Source: Trematomus loennbergii
Lineage: Eukaryota; Chordata; Actinopteri; Perciformes; Nototheniidae
DNA: 64,000 bases
Direction: 5' to 3'
NCBI GenBank assembly: GCA_012861695.1
Contig: JAAOOA010000527.1
Span: 244,042 to 308,041, forward strand
In this document: one piece after another, positions 23,958 to 41,584 of the stretch
Position numbering within the stretch: the stretch's first letter is position 1
Layout of the letters: every line of letters begins with the position of its first letter
The notes under the pieces: generated by a model
The model's input: the letters and a program-made list of their open reading frames with translations, nothing else
Databases searched by the model: none
What the model was told of the DNA's origin: nothing
Program-made: the position numbers and the translations under genes

Positions 23958-25270
23958 AGCGACCCCTAATGATTTGTAACCCTTTGATTTAGTTATTCTT
24001 ATTTTTACTTATATATCATATATATATAAAACAAAAATGTGTTGTACTCTTCTTTCTATATCTATTCTAGGTGAAAATAAAAACTAAATCTTTTTATTTC
24101 AACATAGCTACTTCATATACTCAGTACATCTCGTTTTACTTTCCCTTAATGTTACTGTATGTAATATAACTTTTTCCTTTGAAATATAATTAGGTACAAT
24201 TCTTAGTTAAATGACAAATACCATGAAATTCACAATGCAATGCAATGGTAACAATCAGTTCTCAAAGACTATGTTTAAATAGCAACAAATCATTGTCTCC
24301 TATTTATTTCAATATTTCTCCAACTTCAGATCACTCATTGATCTTCTACTCCTTATTTTTAAACAGGCATCAGAGAAAAGAGCAAACAGACACACTGCTG
24401 CTCTCACGGCTGATAAAACAAAGGGTCTCCTCTTCTACAGGATCGGAAAAAGGGGGGAAATACTTTCACAGACAAATACAGACACACCCCGGCTGGAGCT
24501 CTCAGCCTTTTCAGGAGAAGGGGGGCTTCTTTGACCAATTAACAACAAACTATGGTATACCAAAACATTTAGCGCTTTATCACAGACTCTACATTACGGC
24601 CTGACAAAACATGGAAAACTCAATTTTTGTTTATAGTGAATTCACAGAGTCGCCAGGCAAGTTTTATCTTTTTAACTCCCTGAACTCAGATCGGGCTTAT
24701 TAATCTCTTAATTACCGAACGGACCGGATGTGCACTTGGCTTGTAGCAAATCATATCCCCTCAGCCAAATGAATCTCTGAACCTTAAGACAATCATTAGG
24801 ATCTTCTCAGGCAGAATTCACGACTACGAGGTCAGATACAGTGATTCCTCCAGCATTACATGTATATCGGCTAGCAAAGATCATATCCCCTCAGTCAAAC
24901 CTTTAGCTTCTCAGGCAGACTACGAGGTCAGATACAGTGATCCCTCCAGCATAAACATTTATCAACATAAAACAAGACCTTTACGAATCAACAATGACAA
25001 CCAACAGACAGAACAATCAGTTTTCAACCATAGATGCCTTAAATCCACTCCTCTGCTTTTTTTTTCTCCTTACATTTTGAAAAATAACCAAGACAACTTC
25101 AAAAGTCAATTTAATTCCAAATACATTTTGCTTACTGTGAGTTGGTATCTCTTCTGTGGAAATCCCAAGTCTGGTTTCTCAATTCTTTGAGTTTACCACA
25201 GCCATCTCAGGGCTGCCTGGCCAAGGGGAGTTGAGACCCCCAGAGAAGGAACACAGCAACCTCCATTGGC
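23958..25270 (-). other. ERV 5' leader
   Basis: No gene is seen. A local direct repeat, 24747-24840 versus 24876-24955 (shared word CTACGAGGTCAGATACAGTG), lies in the leader, where packaging signals are expected. Confidence 0.55.
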
Positions 25271-25289
25271 AATCTCGGTAGGACCTCCA
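25271..25289 (-). promoter_or_regulatory. ERV primer-binding site
   Basis: The element strand reads TGGAGGTCCTACCGAGATT three bases inside the LTR. It ends (complement) in CCTCCA as a tRNA 3' end should. A tRNA-Thr primer is my best guess. Confidence 0.6.
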
Positions 25290-25292
25290 AAA

Positions 25293-25807
25293 TGTTGTGG
25301 CAATTTAGCATTCACAACAGGAAAGAATGAAACAGAGAGGAATCAATAAAACACAAACACAGATATAGTTGATCAATTATTATTTTGTTGTACAACAATC
25401 AATAATAACGAGGAAAACATTACCTCTGCTCTCAAGCAGTCCTACAGCAATGCTCTCAAACAGTAGAACTTTACAGAAACATATATAGGACTCTTGACAT
25501 GACGCACACACATTTCCTTACATTAGCTAACACACAATATCACATGTTCTGCCTCTGAATGCTATACTTGTATGTTCCAGATGTTGAAAGTTTACTTATC
25601 TCATGACGTCCTTTAGGAGTAGTCAACTAACAAAGGTGAACTGTTTTTATAACCTAAGGCCTTCTCTGAACTTCCTCCAACCTCGATGTCAGCTCACTTA
25701 AAATGAATACATCTATTGATAATTCAGAATGACCATTGTCTCTCTAACTCTGTGTGACCCAACTCCGTAACACACATCATATGGCTTGACATGTGACATT
25801 AAATGAA
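25293..25807 (-). repeat. ERV 5' LTR (outer end truncated)
   Basis: The inner boundary is TGTTGTGG, three bases from the primer site. The outer end stops at about 25807, some 40 bp short of the full LTR seen at 16025, and joins hAT-derived DNA. Confidence 0.8.
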
Positions 25808-26106
25808 CAGAACAGGACGCGCTGGAGAGGGGGCGGGGCTTATATCCATGTAAATACTGTGGTGGAAACCAACTACGACAAAATTAACCTATTTGACCGT
25901 GATTTAATTGTAATACACGTTTCAAAAGGATGCCGAAGTAACTACATACTGACAACGGTTAGTAAAAACCATGCTTTGACAAGTGTGCAGACAAGACGGC
26001 AGGCGAAAAACTTTTAAATGCATGTTCTCTGAATGGAGCGATCTCCATTCGATCAGATCAGAAACTAACATGTATCTGCTCCGTCCAAACTCACAACAAC
26101 GAGCAG
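25808..26106 (-). mobile_element. Orphan internal fragment of a hAT element
   Basis: This is the reverse complement of about 42218-42520, which lies inside a complete hAT insertion at 41585-42779. Here both hAT ends and the surrounding Tc1 are missing. One edge abuts the truncated ERV LTR and the other joins intron DNA at about 26106, so this is a deletion scar. Confidence 0.75.
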
Positions 26107-26598
26107 TAAAATGCAACATACACAATAATCAAGAAACAACATAAATGAAACACTCACAGGGAACATTTTACTGCACCGTCATTACTTTTACATAAGAAGG
26201 TGCCGTCAAATGTTCTGTTAATACTTGCATACTTTTACTTAAATAAGGTTTGAATGCAGGATTTAAATTTGTAACCGAGTATTGTAATTCTATACTGTAG
26301 GCGTAGTGTATCTGTGAACGATCCCAAATACAATTCCTTGTTTACATTGCATCTAGTGCTACGCCAGAAGAAAAAACCCTTTTTCATTTTGAACTGGAAG
26401 TGGAAAGGGGCTGGGCTACATGAGGTGACTTGAGCCAACACAAATACACAATAGGTGGGACTAAGAAAGATAATGTAAAATATAAAAACAAAGGCATTAA
26501 TTAGGGCTGCAAAATGTCTCCCATTGTAATGGTGATGAGATTTTTAAATGCTAACACTTAACAGTTTGTTCTGACTGTGTGTTTCCTGTTTCCTGCAG
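26107..26598 (+). other. Zinc-finger intron end, copy B
   Basis: Intron DNA ending in the polypyrimidine/acceptor TTTCCTGCAG at 26589-26598. It is mirrored in copy C at 40213-40708. Confidence 0.75.
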
Positions 26599-27880
<1,282 letters not shown>

Positions 27881-28887
27881 TGACAAAAGATTTAAATGGC
27901 GTAATCGTTGAAAAAGACACAAGAGTGTTGGTAAGGGAATACATTTGTCTATTTTGTATCCTGATGACCTGATGCCGTTACATGTAATACGTTACTCCCT
28001 CAGCCTGTTTTCACCCACCTGCAACCGATTCGCTAATAATCACAAATGTTCATTTCTTCGACCCCTTGACTCGACTATTTCTTGTTTAATAATCGTTACA
28101 TCTCCTCAGGACCAAGTTCCCGTGTCCTGCCCTTCACCTGCTGATCACCCACTGCTCATTTAAGGTGGACTCACCTTTACAAGGGACCAGCTAGTCTTAG
28201 TGTCTTAATGCAAACGTTTTGTAAAGTGATGCTAGACCATCAACGTGCTGTTGGGTTGTGTGCTCTCTGCAGGACGGGGTCTGGACTCAAAGATTGTTTA
28301 TGGTATGAGAGCTTCATTCTGTTTTTGTTGTCTAAACACGCCAACAGAGCGATACGTCTTCTTTCCAGCAGATGGCATACATGTTACATCATCCAGTTCA
28401 ACTGTCATCCACATATTAGTGATTCAAAACAGCAATGTGTGAGATATGGCTAGTAATTGACTATTTCAACAGAATGTGAAGAGGTTACAGTCTTGAGGCC
28501 ATGTCCAATATGTTTATGTTTTGTTTGATTAAATCTACTGAAATGAGCATTCAATGACTAAATTATTCTTAATTACTGTCATTACATCATGGGTTTGCAT
28601 TGCAATATTAGAACGCATAAAACCCAACTTTATTTCTTCCAAGTTGCGGGTGTTCATTGTTTAGAAGTCCGCTGTGTTTCATCCAAGCGTCCACTTCGTG
28701 CTCCGATAATGCTGAAAGTATCTGTTGTATGCTTTACCTGCTCCAGTAACAAAAGTGTAATTCACTGGACAGAGACAAGAGATAGTGGATGGATCCAGAG
28801 GAGAACCAGAAGATAGTCCGTATAGAGCCTTCAGGTTCTGAAAATGATCAGGGATAGAGCTAGAAAAAAACTCCAAAAACCTGAATA
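27881..28887 (+). other. 3' flank/UTR of zinc-finger copy B
   Basis: Near-identical to 561-1556. No gene is seen. Confidence 0.7.
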
Positions 28888-30562
28888 GAGCTAGAAGATA
28901 GCCAGAACAAAGCCAAGAGAGACCCAGTAGGAAGACAGGAAGGAGCCACAAGAGTTTGTATTCTTTATTTTTTAATATTCAAGCTCTTCTCTTAAGATAT
29001 TATAACTTCCTATCTCAACATGTATCCTTTTATGCATTAAAAAAACCTTACATTTTTGCTGCCAATTATTGAGATTGTTTCACAGCTTTATCTTAAATAT
29101 TTAGACTTTTTTTCTATACATATAGATTACATAGGATGAACAGCACGATCCACTCTGCTGGATTCTGCCCAAATCGGCTCAAAATGCATGCAAACATCTG
29201 GCTTTATCCATACTCCTGCAGTTGTATTGTTCTGGATTCATAGTGAAGTGTATTAGATGTTCTGCACTCTTATTGTTATGTATTTAATATAAAGTGAAAT
29301 ACCCATAAAGTCAGAAAAGAAAAGAGTCTCACTTAAGGAAAAAGGTTCTTCATTTGCACATAAACATGGTCAAATATTTAAAGTTGTGACCAGATGGTGT
29401 CGCCCTAATCCGTGTATCTACGGTCCATTTGTTTTTCTTTATTACACAAGTTAGCGGAAGAGCATCTGAGAGGCCTTTTTGTTTTTGTTGTTTTACCTTA
29501 CTAAATGGTCTAATGCTCATTGGAGCGAGGGGCGGGGCGAAACTCGCGGAAGTGATTTCAAAACAAAAGCCCTCGTTTGCTTGGAACGGTGATAATATTA
29601 TAAACAAGGTGAATTTAGCGATCACAACGAAAACGGCCAAGACACATATTGAGCCCAGAAAATGAATGTTATTAAGGGCTGTAAATATAATAGGCCTGTG
29701 TCTAAAATGGACAACATTGTTAGGAGATTTAAACTATACAGCGATTCTGCACTGCGGTCACTCAGCCGTCTCTCGAGTTTGTTTTTTCAAATCAGCTGCT
29801 CTTCATGCTGACGCTTAGAGAGCACCAGAACGCGGCTCCGGCTCTTCAGATAAGGAGCTGTACACATGCCGCAGTTTTTGCGTGGCTGTGTCTTTAGTTG
29901 TAAGCCCAGTGGCGATCTGTGAACAAGAATACAGTTTGAAAGGGGAGTGATTTGTAAAATATCCATAAAGAAAAAATAAAATCTGCTTCCAGTTCTGTTT
30001 CATATGGGTGTTGAGAGATGTATCCATAGAGCTCTTCATGTTGCTCTCAAAGTGCACCAGATTGATGCTTTTAACTTCAACATTTAAAAAAAAATCTCCC
30101 CCCCGGAGAGGAGGTTAGGTCCCCCTCCCCACTTAAATCATGTTCACATGGATAGGAAACTAAATACATTTGCACACATCTTGTGTCCATATATCTTTGC
30201 ACAGCATTAAAGAAAGGCCAAATGAATGGGCTGTGATTCTAGTTTTTTAAGCAGAGGTCAATAATTTGTACGGTCCTCGGAGGATGTTGAAAAAATTGAA
30301 ATGGCCCTCGAGAGGAAAAAGGTTCCCCACCCCTGCTCTAATGGAAAGAAAACTTCCAAAAAATACATATAAATGGTGTTTGTTTTATTACCATGTCTGA
30401 ATGTATCTATAGATTTAAAGCTAATCTGCATTTAAACATAACATTTCAGGGGAAAATACTGACTTGACGTAAGTAAGTATCTGGGGAAGTTGTGAGGTGA
30501 TGTGTTTTTTTGTTTGTTTTAATAATAATAATAATATATTGGTTGGTTGATGTACAGGAGAA
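28888..30562. other. Copy B-specific intergenic sequence
   Basis: No supported gene. It probably contains the original sequence missing from copy A. A hAT-like terminus (AAGGTTCCCCACCCCTG, about 30322-30338) marks a small repeat fragment. Confidence 0.5.
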
Positions 30563-31560
30563 ATTATATTATATACAGTATATATATATAATATTGACAT
30601 AAATGTGCTTTATTTTGTAAGGTGTTTCTTTGGTTTTGAATGGTAAGCTTTAAAAAACACATCATTACACATATACTGGGCTGTGATGAGGATGGATTAT
30701 GATTACATGCTTTATTAAGCAGCAGTTAAAAGTACTACACAAAAACTGGACAGAATACAATGGAGAACAATGAGATTACTGTGGGTTCCCTTACCCATAC
30801 AACTGTACTATTTGTTATGCCAGAAACAGATTAAGTCATTAAGCAAAACCTACAAGTCTGCCCTACTGCATATTGCAGTATGGAAGCCAGCATATGTATA
30901 TGGCTATTCTGACCCACAATACTTTATCGAGCAAGAGGGCAAAGGTAAAGATGCAATGTTGTGATGAAGTAGTGCAGTGGCGCCCTCTGGACCTGATAGT
31001 GCAGCAACACAAATTGCATAATGCATAATACCAATTGAGATTTAATAAAAAATCTTACATTGAAATAAATAGTTAAGTTCTTTATAACTACGCATAAAGA
31101 TACAAAAGAGAAAAAATTGCATAATTTAAAACAATAATAAACAAGCTATTGTCAGAGTCAGTTATAAAGAATATAAAAGGAGGGCTTACTATTTCCTGCA
31201 GTTGATCGTAATTCAAATATGAACGTCAAAAGTCGGAATATGCCAATCTTTTTTTCTTATTATCTTATTTGCTAAACGTTCTTGTATAGTAATATGCATG
31301 TGTTGTATTATTCTACTACGTCTATTTTTAATGTTCAGCAATAACCACGTTTTCCCAGTACATCCATGGGACTGACGTTCTTGGGTGGGGTGATTCCGCT
31401 TTTGAACAGGAATTTTGTTAGCCAGTGTCTTGTTTTCCATGTGCTCAATAAAGTTTCTTTAAAAAAAATTCTAAAGAATTCAACCAATCAGAAGTGGACC
31501 CACTTGTCTTTTCATCCAATCAGATTCCGCAGCAATTGCGCCTAGAAAAAAAATACACCT
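30563..31560. repeat. Duplicated tubulin upstream region, copy B
   Basis: This matches 3797-4918. Both CCAAT boxes remain (about 31480-31520), but the TATA box and adjoining bases are deleted: the text jumps from CAATTGCGCC to TAGAAAAA. Confidence 0.7.
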
Positions 31561-33430
<1,870 letters not shown>

Positions 33431-33570
33431 AAAGTGAGCATATTTCCCCGATTCTGGCCCACTTGCATCGGCTTCCTCCACCCTGCAGAATTCAGTTTAA
33501 GATCCTCCTGATCGCATTCAAAGCCCTCCATGGTATGGCACCCTCTTATCTCTGATCTGTTTTCATTGAA
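33431..33570 (+). mobile_element. L2-like LINE fragment
   Basis: One frame reads IQFKILLIAFKALHGMAPSY, the conserved C-terminal word of L2/Rex-type reverse transcriptases, with matching sequence on either side. It is only about 140 bp long. Confidence 0.65.
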
Positions 33571-35253
33571 TCTATATGTTTACACAACCCTGTCTCCTAG
33601 AAATTACGTTCCCACAAAACTAAACTGCATTCTCAAATACGTTTCGCAAGAAACGTATTTCCTTCCACGTTACGTTTGTTATGAACATATCTTAAATACG
33701 TTTATTTTCTACATATCTTCTCGAAACCTATTTTCTCTCACATGACGTTTGTTATGACGTATCTTAAATACGTTTGCTTTCTACCTATATTTGCCATTTC
33801 TTTTCTAGCTTATAATAATGATAATAGTCATTTATTAATATCATTTTAGAGCAAACTTATTTTCGCGCTGGCTGGCGGCTGACTTTTCAGTTGACCAAAT
33901 CCGTTATTATGCTGGTTAATGGTTAATAATCACAATATTGTTTGTAGTCGTTTCATACAGCATTCTCAATTACGTTTAACAAGAAACGTCTTTTGTCCCA
34001 CGTTACGTTTGTTCTGAACATATCTTCTACATATATTCTAGAAACCGATTTTCTCTCACATGACGTTTGTTATGAAATCGACGATCGGGCTTGATATCCT
34101 ATGGTTAAATTAAAATCAGTAGGCGAGGCTGTAATTTCGCTGATTGGATGTTTTAGCCGCAATGCACGTCGGGATATGGTGTTAATGCGATATGAAATCC
34201 GAAAAAAAAATCTGAGTTTAGGATGGCCGAAGACACTACACTACCCATAATCCCCAGCTATCGTTTGGGACTACAGTCCCGTTGACAAACCCCGTGATTA
34301 ATCTTCAAGCTCTGGGATTGGATGTTGGAGTGGCAGTGCGCCAAGGTTACGCCGAGCACCAAACAGCTCTTTGAAATGGAACGAAACCACGGCAGACTTT
34401 CCAAAACTGGACTCGAACGCCCCCCCAGAACTACACATGCTGGCTATTGTGTTTCGCAACATGTTCTATGGCACGTCTCTACTGGGATTGTAGTTTTAAA
34501 AGACGTTTTCGTTTTTCCCAAAATTAGAAGTTGACAGTATTAAACTGTGTACAGCCCTGGAGGTTTAGGCGATAGGAAACAAATTGGTGTGTACAAATGT
34601 AAAACATGTAATTAATAAATGGGTGAAAATCGCTTGTGTCCATATGGGAAGCATTAATATATACCCACATGCCAGCTCATTGTTACTTTGTAATTCTACT
34701 CCACTACAATTCAGAGGTTAACCTGGTATTTTTACTCCACTACAATTCAGAGGTTAACCTGGTATTTTTACTCCACTACATTTATTTTAGTTACTTTGCA
34801 GATTCTCATTAATGATGTGAAATATAAACAACCCTTAAAGCAGACTTTAGTTACACCTGAGTAAAATTCAGGGAAAGGTGATTGTCAAGTGCCAACAATC
34901 AGGAGAGATATTTGATAGTTGCTGCTTGAGAAGACTAAACATTTATCTGCAGATCTCTATAAAGTATATTCATTACTCGTTATTCTCTACTAATAGTTAA
35001 TTAAAAACTGTATATAATAGCTATTTTGCACATCCCTTTCAAGATTTTCTAAGGTTTATTGACATATCATATACACAACTATGTTGAAGTTATGCAATTA
35101 ATGAAAAACTTGGGTCACAGGTTCCTCAACAGTGCATTACAAGACATCTATCAATATGTGTGTATTCCTCCACCATTAAACTCAAATTCTGCACATGTCT
35201 TATACTATCTACATACATAAGAGTATAATTAATATATATATAATATCAGTTAA

Positions 35254-36407
35254 CCTGTTCCACTCTGAGCCTGTTTTTCAGGTCTCAGGCTCGAAAATGA
35301 CATTCCCAGAACAAATGACCATATCTTCCCTTCTAAAAGGGTTAAATTAATAATCTTTGTTCTCAAAGTAATGATAAACCTGTGAGTTGGATGTAGAAGT
35401 GTCAGAATCAATATAAATGTTTTTATTTTAAAGAAAATTCAGATTTTACATAGTAAAAAACTGTAAATTATAGTGTCCGTCCAAAAATTATTTTTTACAG
35501 ATAGTGAAAACCCTTGGATGATGGGTTAGTAGACTAAAAGCTTTAGGAATCCAAAGTACAACATATAATAAGTACCTTGTATCAAGATTGATGCAAAACA
35601 AGTGAAATTTGACCTTTTTAGAGAGATTTAGCCAAAAACCCCCACTTCTGGGGTCATTTGGGTGGATTTGACCTATCTCTGGCCCCCCTTGGTCGATTTG
35701 GTTGGTTGACACACCCTTGTGACCGTTAGAGCCAATAGAATCGAAGGGGAGGCTCACATACACACACATTGTAAAGAAAATATGTGGGCGCTTCGCGTGT
35801 GGAAATCGAAAGCAAAGTGGATGAATGTCTCCTTCTGGAATTTGGAAATTAAAAAAGCCGTTTTATTGCTTATGGATTATCAGAAATAATTTCAAAGAAG
35901 GCACAGACACATAGGATGAACCTATGGATTAACTGCAGCATCGTTTTTTTATCGTTTTAATGCCATTGAAGACCACTTTTGACCAAGGTAAGCCATGTTT
36001 ACGTTTTTTAGCTACTTAGCTCCACATGTGATGATGTACGCTTTCGTTTATAGCGTCGCGAATGTTTATCACTGAGTGTTGAGGTTTTTTACACAGATTC
36101 AGTGTCTCCAGGACACCAAAAACGAGTGGTTGGCTGTGCATCTCGGATAAGTAATAAGGGAGTTATGAGTGAGTTTAAGTGCCTTTGTAGGTTCCGTTTT
36201 TTCGCTCGAGGCTAATTCAGAGGCTGAGTGCTAGCATTGTGGGGTTTTTTTGAAAAAAAAAATTAAAAAGATCAGTTAGCTGAGTTTCTTCCCGTTACAT
36301 GGATATAACACATTCATAGTTTTATTCAATATTAAGATTCCTTAGACGTTGTTTCCTGCAAATGACGCGTTTATCCGCCCGGTACCGGGGGGATGGTGTG
36401 GAACAGG
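35254..36407. mobile_element. TTAA-flanked non-autonomous DNA element, 1.15 kb
   Basis: TTAA lies at 35250-35253 and 36408-36411, with inverted ends CCTGTTCCAC / GTGGAACAGG. TTAA targets are typical of piggyBac-like (also Kolobok) elements. No transposase frame is present. Confidence 0.75.
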
Positions 36408-37942
36408 TTAAAATAAGTGCTTCAACACAGTTAACATTGCAGGAAAGCAATATATTAGACGTTAAGTACTTTGTCAGGCTTAATATTTATCTGTAGATAG
36501 ATACCCCCAAAGTTTTTTCTTATTTGAAAGAAAACCTAAGTATTCTTTAATGTGTTAATAAAGGTTAATTAGTTTGTCTGTTTTGCACATCCTCATATAA
36601 TATCTTTGTACATCAGGCACTAAACTGTTTTATTGTAGAGATCACTTACAGTATCTTCTTGATTTTTTATATTCTATATTTCTATCATTGACCTTCTACT
36701 TTCCCCTATGAAAGTATGTACTCTTAATATTTTATTCATCAAATAACATTATTCAACAAAAATAACATTATTCAACAAAAATAATTAAATAACGTGCTTT
36801 AACCACTAGGCGGTGCACACAAGGTACACACAGTATACTAATAATAACTTTGTATTATTAGTGTAGGACACTTATGTATGTATAACATCTGAAGATGTGT
36901 AGTTTTATTCATGTTTTTACATAATTGTACAGGATATTGCTATATTATTTCTCGTGTTTTATTTCTACACATTAATATCTGATTTGTAAAACATCACAGA
37001 CAGAAAGGTATATCAGTCATTTAATGGTAAGCTATTGAAATTGTGATTCCATAGATGTGTCTCCCATCACCCAAATCCCCTGACTATTCTCTCAACTCAG
37101 TATTTACATTCTTATATTCAAAGAAAATCAGTAGTATCTTTAAAAACTACAAGTCCTTTTCTATCAGCTGTGCACCGTTATGGTGTAAATATAACCTATC
37201 TACCAATTGGATCAAATATAAAAGTCAGCCGTATTAGTATTGATACTGCAAGGAGACGTATTGTGTGAAAATAAATGTAAGATGTTTAATTGTTGATATA
37301 TTTATGATCCACGTCACGTATTCAGTTTCGGCGGCAGTTCTTCCTGTTTGTCCAGAAGTCTTCTCATCAGGGCTCTATAAATAAAGAACTACAGCAGATG
37401 TGCAATATTTAATGCAGCCGAACCGTGTATTACAATGCCGTTATGTGATGACTTTCAAAGAGAAAAGCAAGAACACTCGGAATAAAGTATTATTATTATT
37501 ATTTTTAATGTTTTCGGATTTCACATCGCATAAACACCATATCCCAACGTGCATTGCGGCTAAAACATCCAATCAGCGAGCTGAGGATCTTTCCTACGTC
37601 TGTTTCCGGTATTGTTCCTGTAATGAGAGTTCACATTTATGCTACATTGAAGGGTGGAATTGACTACAATCTTCAGAAACATAATTTGCTTCAGATATAC
37701 TGTAACTCATAGCAATATTGTAACCATTAAGAAAAGCCAACTGCATTAAAAACCCAGTTAACAAACACAAGGTAAAGTATTTTCCTTCAGTAATGAAGAT
37801 GTAATTCCAATGTAGACACACCTGGGGTCGCTGTTCAGTCTGTTACGCTGAGCCATGCATTGTCTGGAACGTAAAAGGGACGAAGAAGACAAAGTGAAGT
37901 GACGTACTTCCGGTTCAATGTGAAAAAACATTCCCAGTTAAA

Positions 37943-37986
37943 CCATAGATATATATAAAAACATATGTTTATATATATCTATGAGT
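37943..37986. repeat. AT-rich palindrome
   Basis: CATAGATATATATAAAAACA is followed by its near-complement around the centre CATATG. It could form a hairpin. Confidence 0.75.
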
Positions 37987-38624
37987 TAAACAACAGAAAC
38001 AAATCGCTTAATAAAAAGATAAAAACACTGGCATGTAATCTACATTAGAATAAATAGAATGGTTTGAATAATAGATGAGAGTAAAATCTACGTCACTTTA
38101 CAGCCCCACCCACTTTTGGGAAAACCAACGCTGTAATTTGAACGGCGATCAAGCCTGAAGCCACAGAGCTCTTCTGCTGTCCTGAGAGGAAGTTTGAGGT
38201 GTTTGAGGTGCAATAAACGACGCAGCAGCTTTTTGGCATGTTAAAACTATTATTTTCTGCCTCGCAGCTGGCGAAATTACAGCCTCGCCTATGATTTTAA
38301 TTTAACCATAGGATATCGAGCCCGATCGTCGATTTCAAATGTGTGCTCTAAAAATGATATTTATAAAGACTATTATCATTATTATAAGCAAGACAATAAA
38401 TGGCAAAGATATGTAGAAAATAAACGTATTTGAGATAAGTTAATAACAAACGTAACGTGGGAGAAAATATGTTTCTAGAAGATATGTTGAAAATAAACGT
38501 ATTTGAGATAAATTCATAACAAACGTAATGTGGGAGAAAATACGTTTCTAGCTAAACGTAATTGAAAATGCAGTTTAGTTTTGTGGGAAACGTAATTTTT
38601 TAGGAGACAGGGTTGGTTGGCGTT

Positions 38625-39050
38625 GTTTAGACAACAAAAACAGAATGAAGCTCTCATACCATAAACAATCTTTGAGTCCAGACCCCGTCTGCAGAGAGCA
38701 CACAACCCAAACAGCACGTTGATGGTCGAGCATCACTTTACAAATGTTTGCATTAAGACACTAAGACTAGCTGGTCCCTTGTAAAGGTGAGTCCACCTTA
38801 AATGAGCAGTGGGTGATCAGCAGGTGAAGGGCAGGACACGGGAACTGGTCCTGAGGAGATGTAACGATTATTAAACAAGAAATAGTCGAGTCAAGGGGTC
38901 GAAGAAATGAACATTTGTGATTATTAGCGAATCGGTTGCAGGTGGGTGAAAACAGGCTGAGGGAGTAACGTATTACATGTAACGGCATCAGGTCATCAGG
39001 ATACAAAATAGACAAATGTATTCCCTTACCAACATCTTGTCTTTTTTCAA
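38625..39050 (-). other. 3' flank/UTR of zinc-finger copy C
   Basis: The reverse complement of about 27900-28340. It is cut at 38625 by the foldback element. No gene is seen. Confidence 0.75.
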
Positions 39051-40212
<1,162 letters not shown>

Positions 40213-40793
40213 CTGCAGGAAACAGGAAACACACAGTCAGAACAAACTGTTAAGTGTTAGCATTTAAAAATCTCATCACCATTACAATGGGAGACATTTT
40301 GCAGCCCTAATTAATGCCTTTGTTTTTATATTTTCACATTATCTTTCTTAGTCCCACCTATTGTGTATTTGTGTTGGCTCAAGTCACCTCATGTAGCCCA
40401 GCCCCTTTCCACTTCCAGTTCAAAATGAAAAAGGGTTTTTTCTTCTGGCGTAGCACTAGCTGCAATGTAAACAAGGAATTGTATTTGGGATCGTTCACAG
40501 ATACACTACGCCTACAGTATAGAATTACAATACTCTGTTACAAATTTAAATCCTGCATTCAAACCTTATTTAAGTAAAAGTATGCAAGTATTAACAGAAC
40601 ATTTGACGGCACCTTCTTATGTAAAAGTAATGACGGTGCAGTAAAATGTTCCCTGTGAGTATTTCATTTATGTTGTTTCTTGATTATTGTGTATGTTGCA
40701 TTTTACTGCTGTACATGTTCAAAGTTGCGCTTGTATAAATGATTATAGATGAGGGAACCTGCTCAATATTAAAATATGTGTGTTTTTTATATA
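40213..40793 (-). other. Zinc-finger intron, copy C, near acceptor
   Basis: Mirrors 26107-26598 up to 40708. The last 85 bp before the Tc1 end is not found in copy B. Confidence 0.7.
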
Positions 40794-41584
40794 CAGTACC
40801 AGTCAAAAGTTTGGACACCTTCTCATTCAATGTTTTTTGTTTATTTAAATGTGTTTCTACTTTATAGATTAATACTGAAGACATCAAAACTATGAAAGAA
40901 CACATATGGAATTATCTAGTGAACAAAAAAGTGTTAAAAAATCAAGAATATGATTTTTATTTTAGATTCTTCAAAGTAGCCCCCTTTTGCCTTGATGACA
41001 GCTTTGCACACTCTTGGCTTCTCTCAGTCAGCTTCATGAGGTCGTCACCTGGAATGGTTTTCAATGAACACGTGTGCCTTGTCAAGAGTCAATGTGTGGA
41101 ATGACTTGCCTTCTTAATGTGTTTGAGACCATCAGTTGTGTTGAGCAGAGGTAGAGTTAGTGCACAGTGGAAAGCCCTATTTGACTGCTGTTGTAATCCA
41201 TATTATAGCAAGAACCACTCAACCCAGTAAAGAGAAGCGACCGTCCATCATCACTTTAAGAAATGAAGGCCAGTCGATCCGGAAAATGTCAAGAACTTTG
41301 AATGTATCCTCAAGTGCAGTCGCAAAAACCATCGAATGCTATGATGAGACTGGCTCTCATGAGGACCCCCCCGGGAAAGGAAGAGCAAGAGTTACCTCTG
41401 CTCAGAGGATAAATACATCAGAGTTACCAGCCTCAGAAACCGCAAATTAAAGCACCTCAGATTAGAGCTCACATAATGATCACAGAGCTCAAGGAGCAGA
41501 CAATCTTAACATCCACTGTTCAGAGGAGACTGCGTGAATCAGGCCTTCATGGTCCAATTGCTGCAAAGATCCACTACTGAGGAT

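Larger units (their letters stand above)
15573..25807 (-). mobile_element. Endogenous retrovirus (gag-pro-pol-env), gamma/epsilon-like
   Basis: Minus-strand order is 5' LTR, primer site, leader, gag, protease, RT/RNase H, integrase, env, polypurine tract, 3' LTR. The shared 413 bp of the LTRs show only about two differences, implying a fairly recent insertion, yet several frames are broken. Each LTR is truncated on its outer side: the left lacks about 102 bp and the right about 40 bp. Original target duplications are therefore lost. It lies antisense in the zinc-finger intron of copy B and is absent from copy C. Confidence 0.88.
33587..38620. mobile_element. Long-inverted-repeat (foldback-like) element
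   Basis: The left arm starts AACCCTGTCTCCTAGAAATT; the right arm ends with its complement at about 38620. The arms run about 520-620 bp and are full of AAACGTA/TACGTTT words. The right arm contains about 690 bp (37585-38270) not present in the left. No transposase is recognised. It sits at the symmetry axis between copies B and C. A TTAA-flanked element lies inside. Target duplication is not clear and the superfamily is unassigned. Confidence 0.65.
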
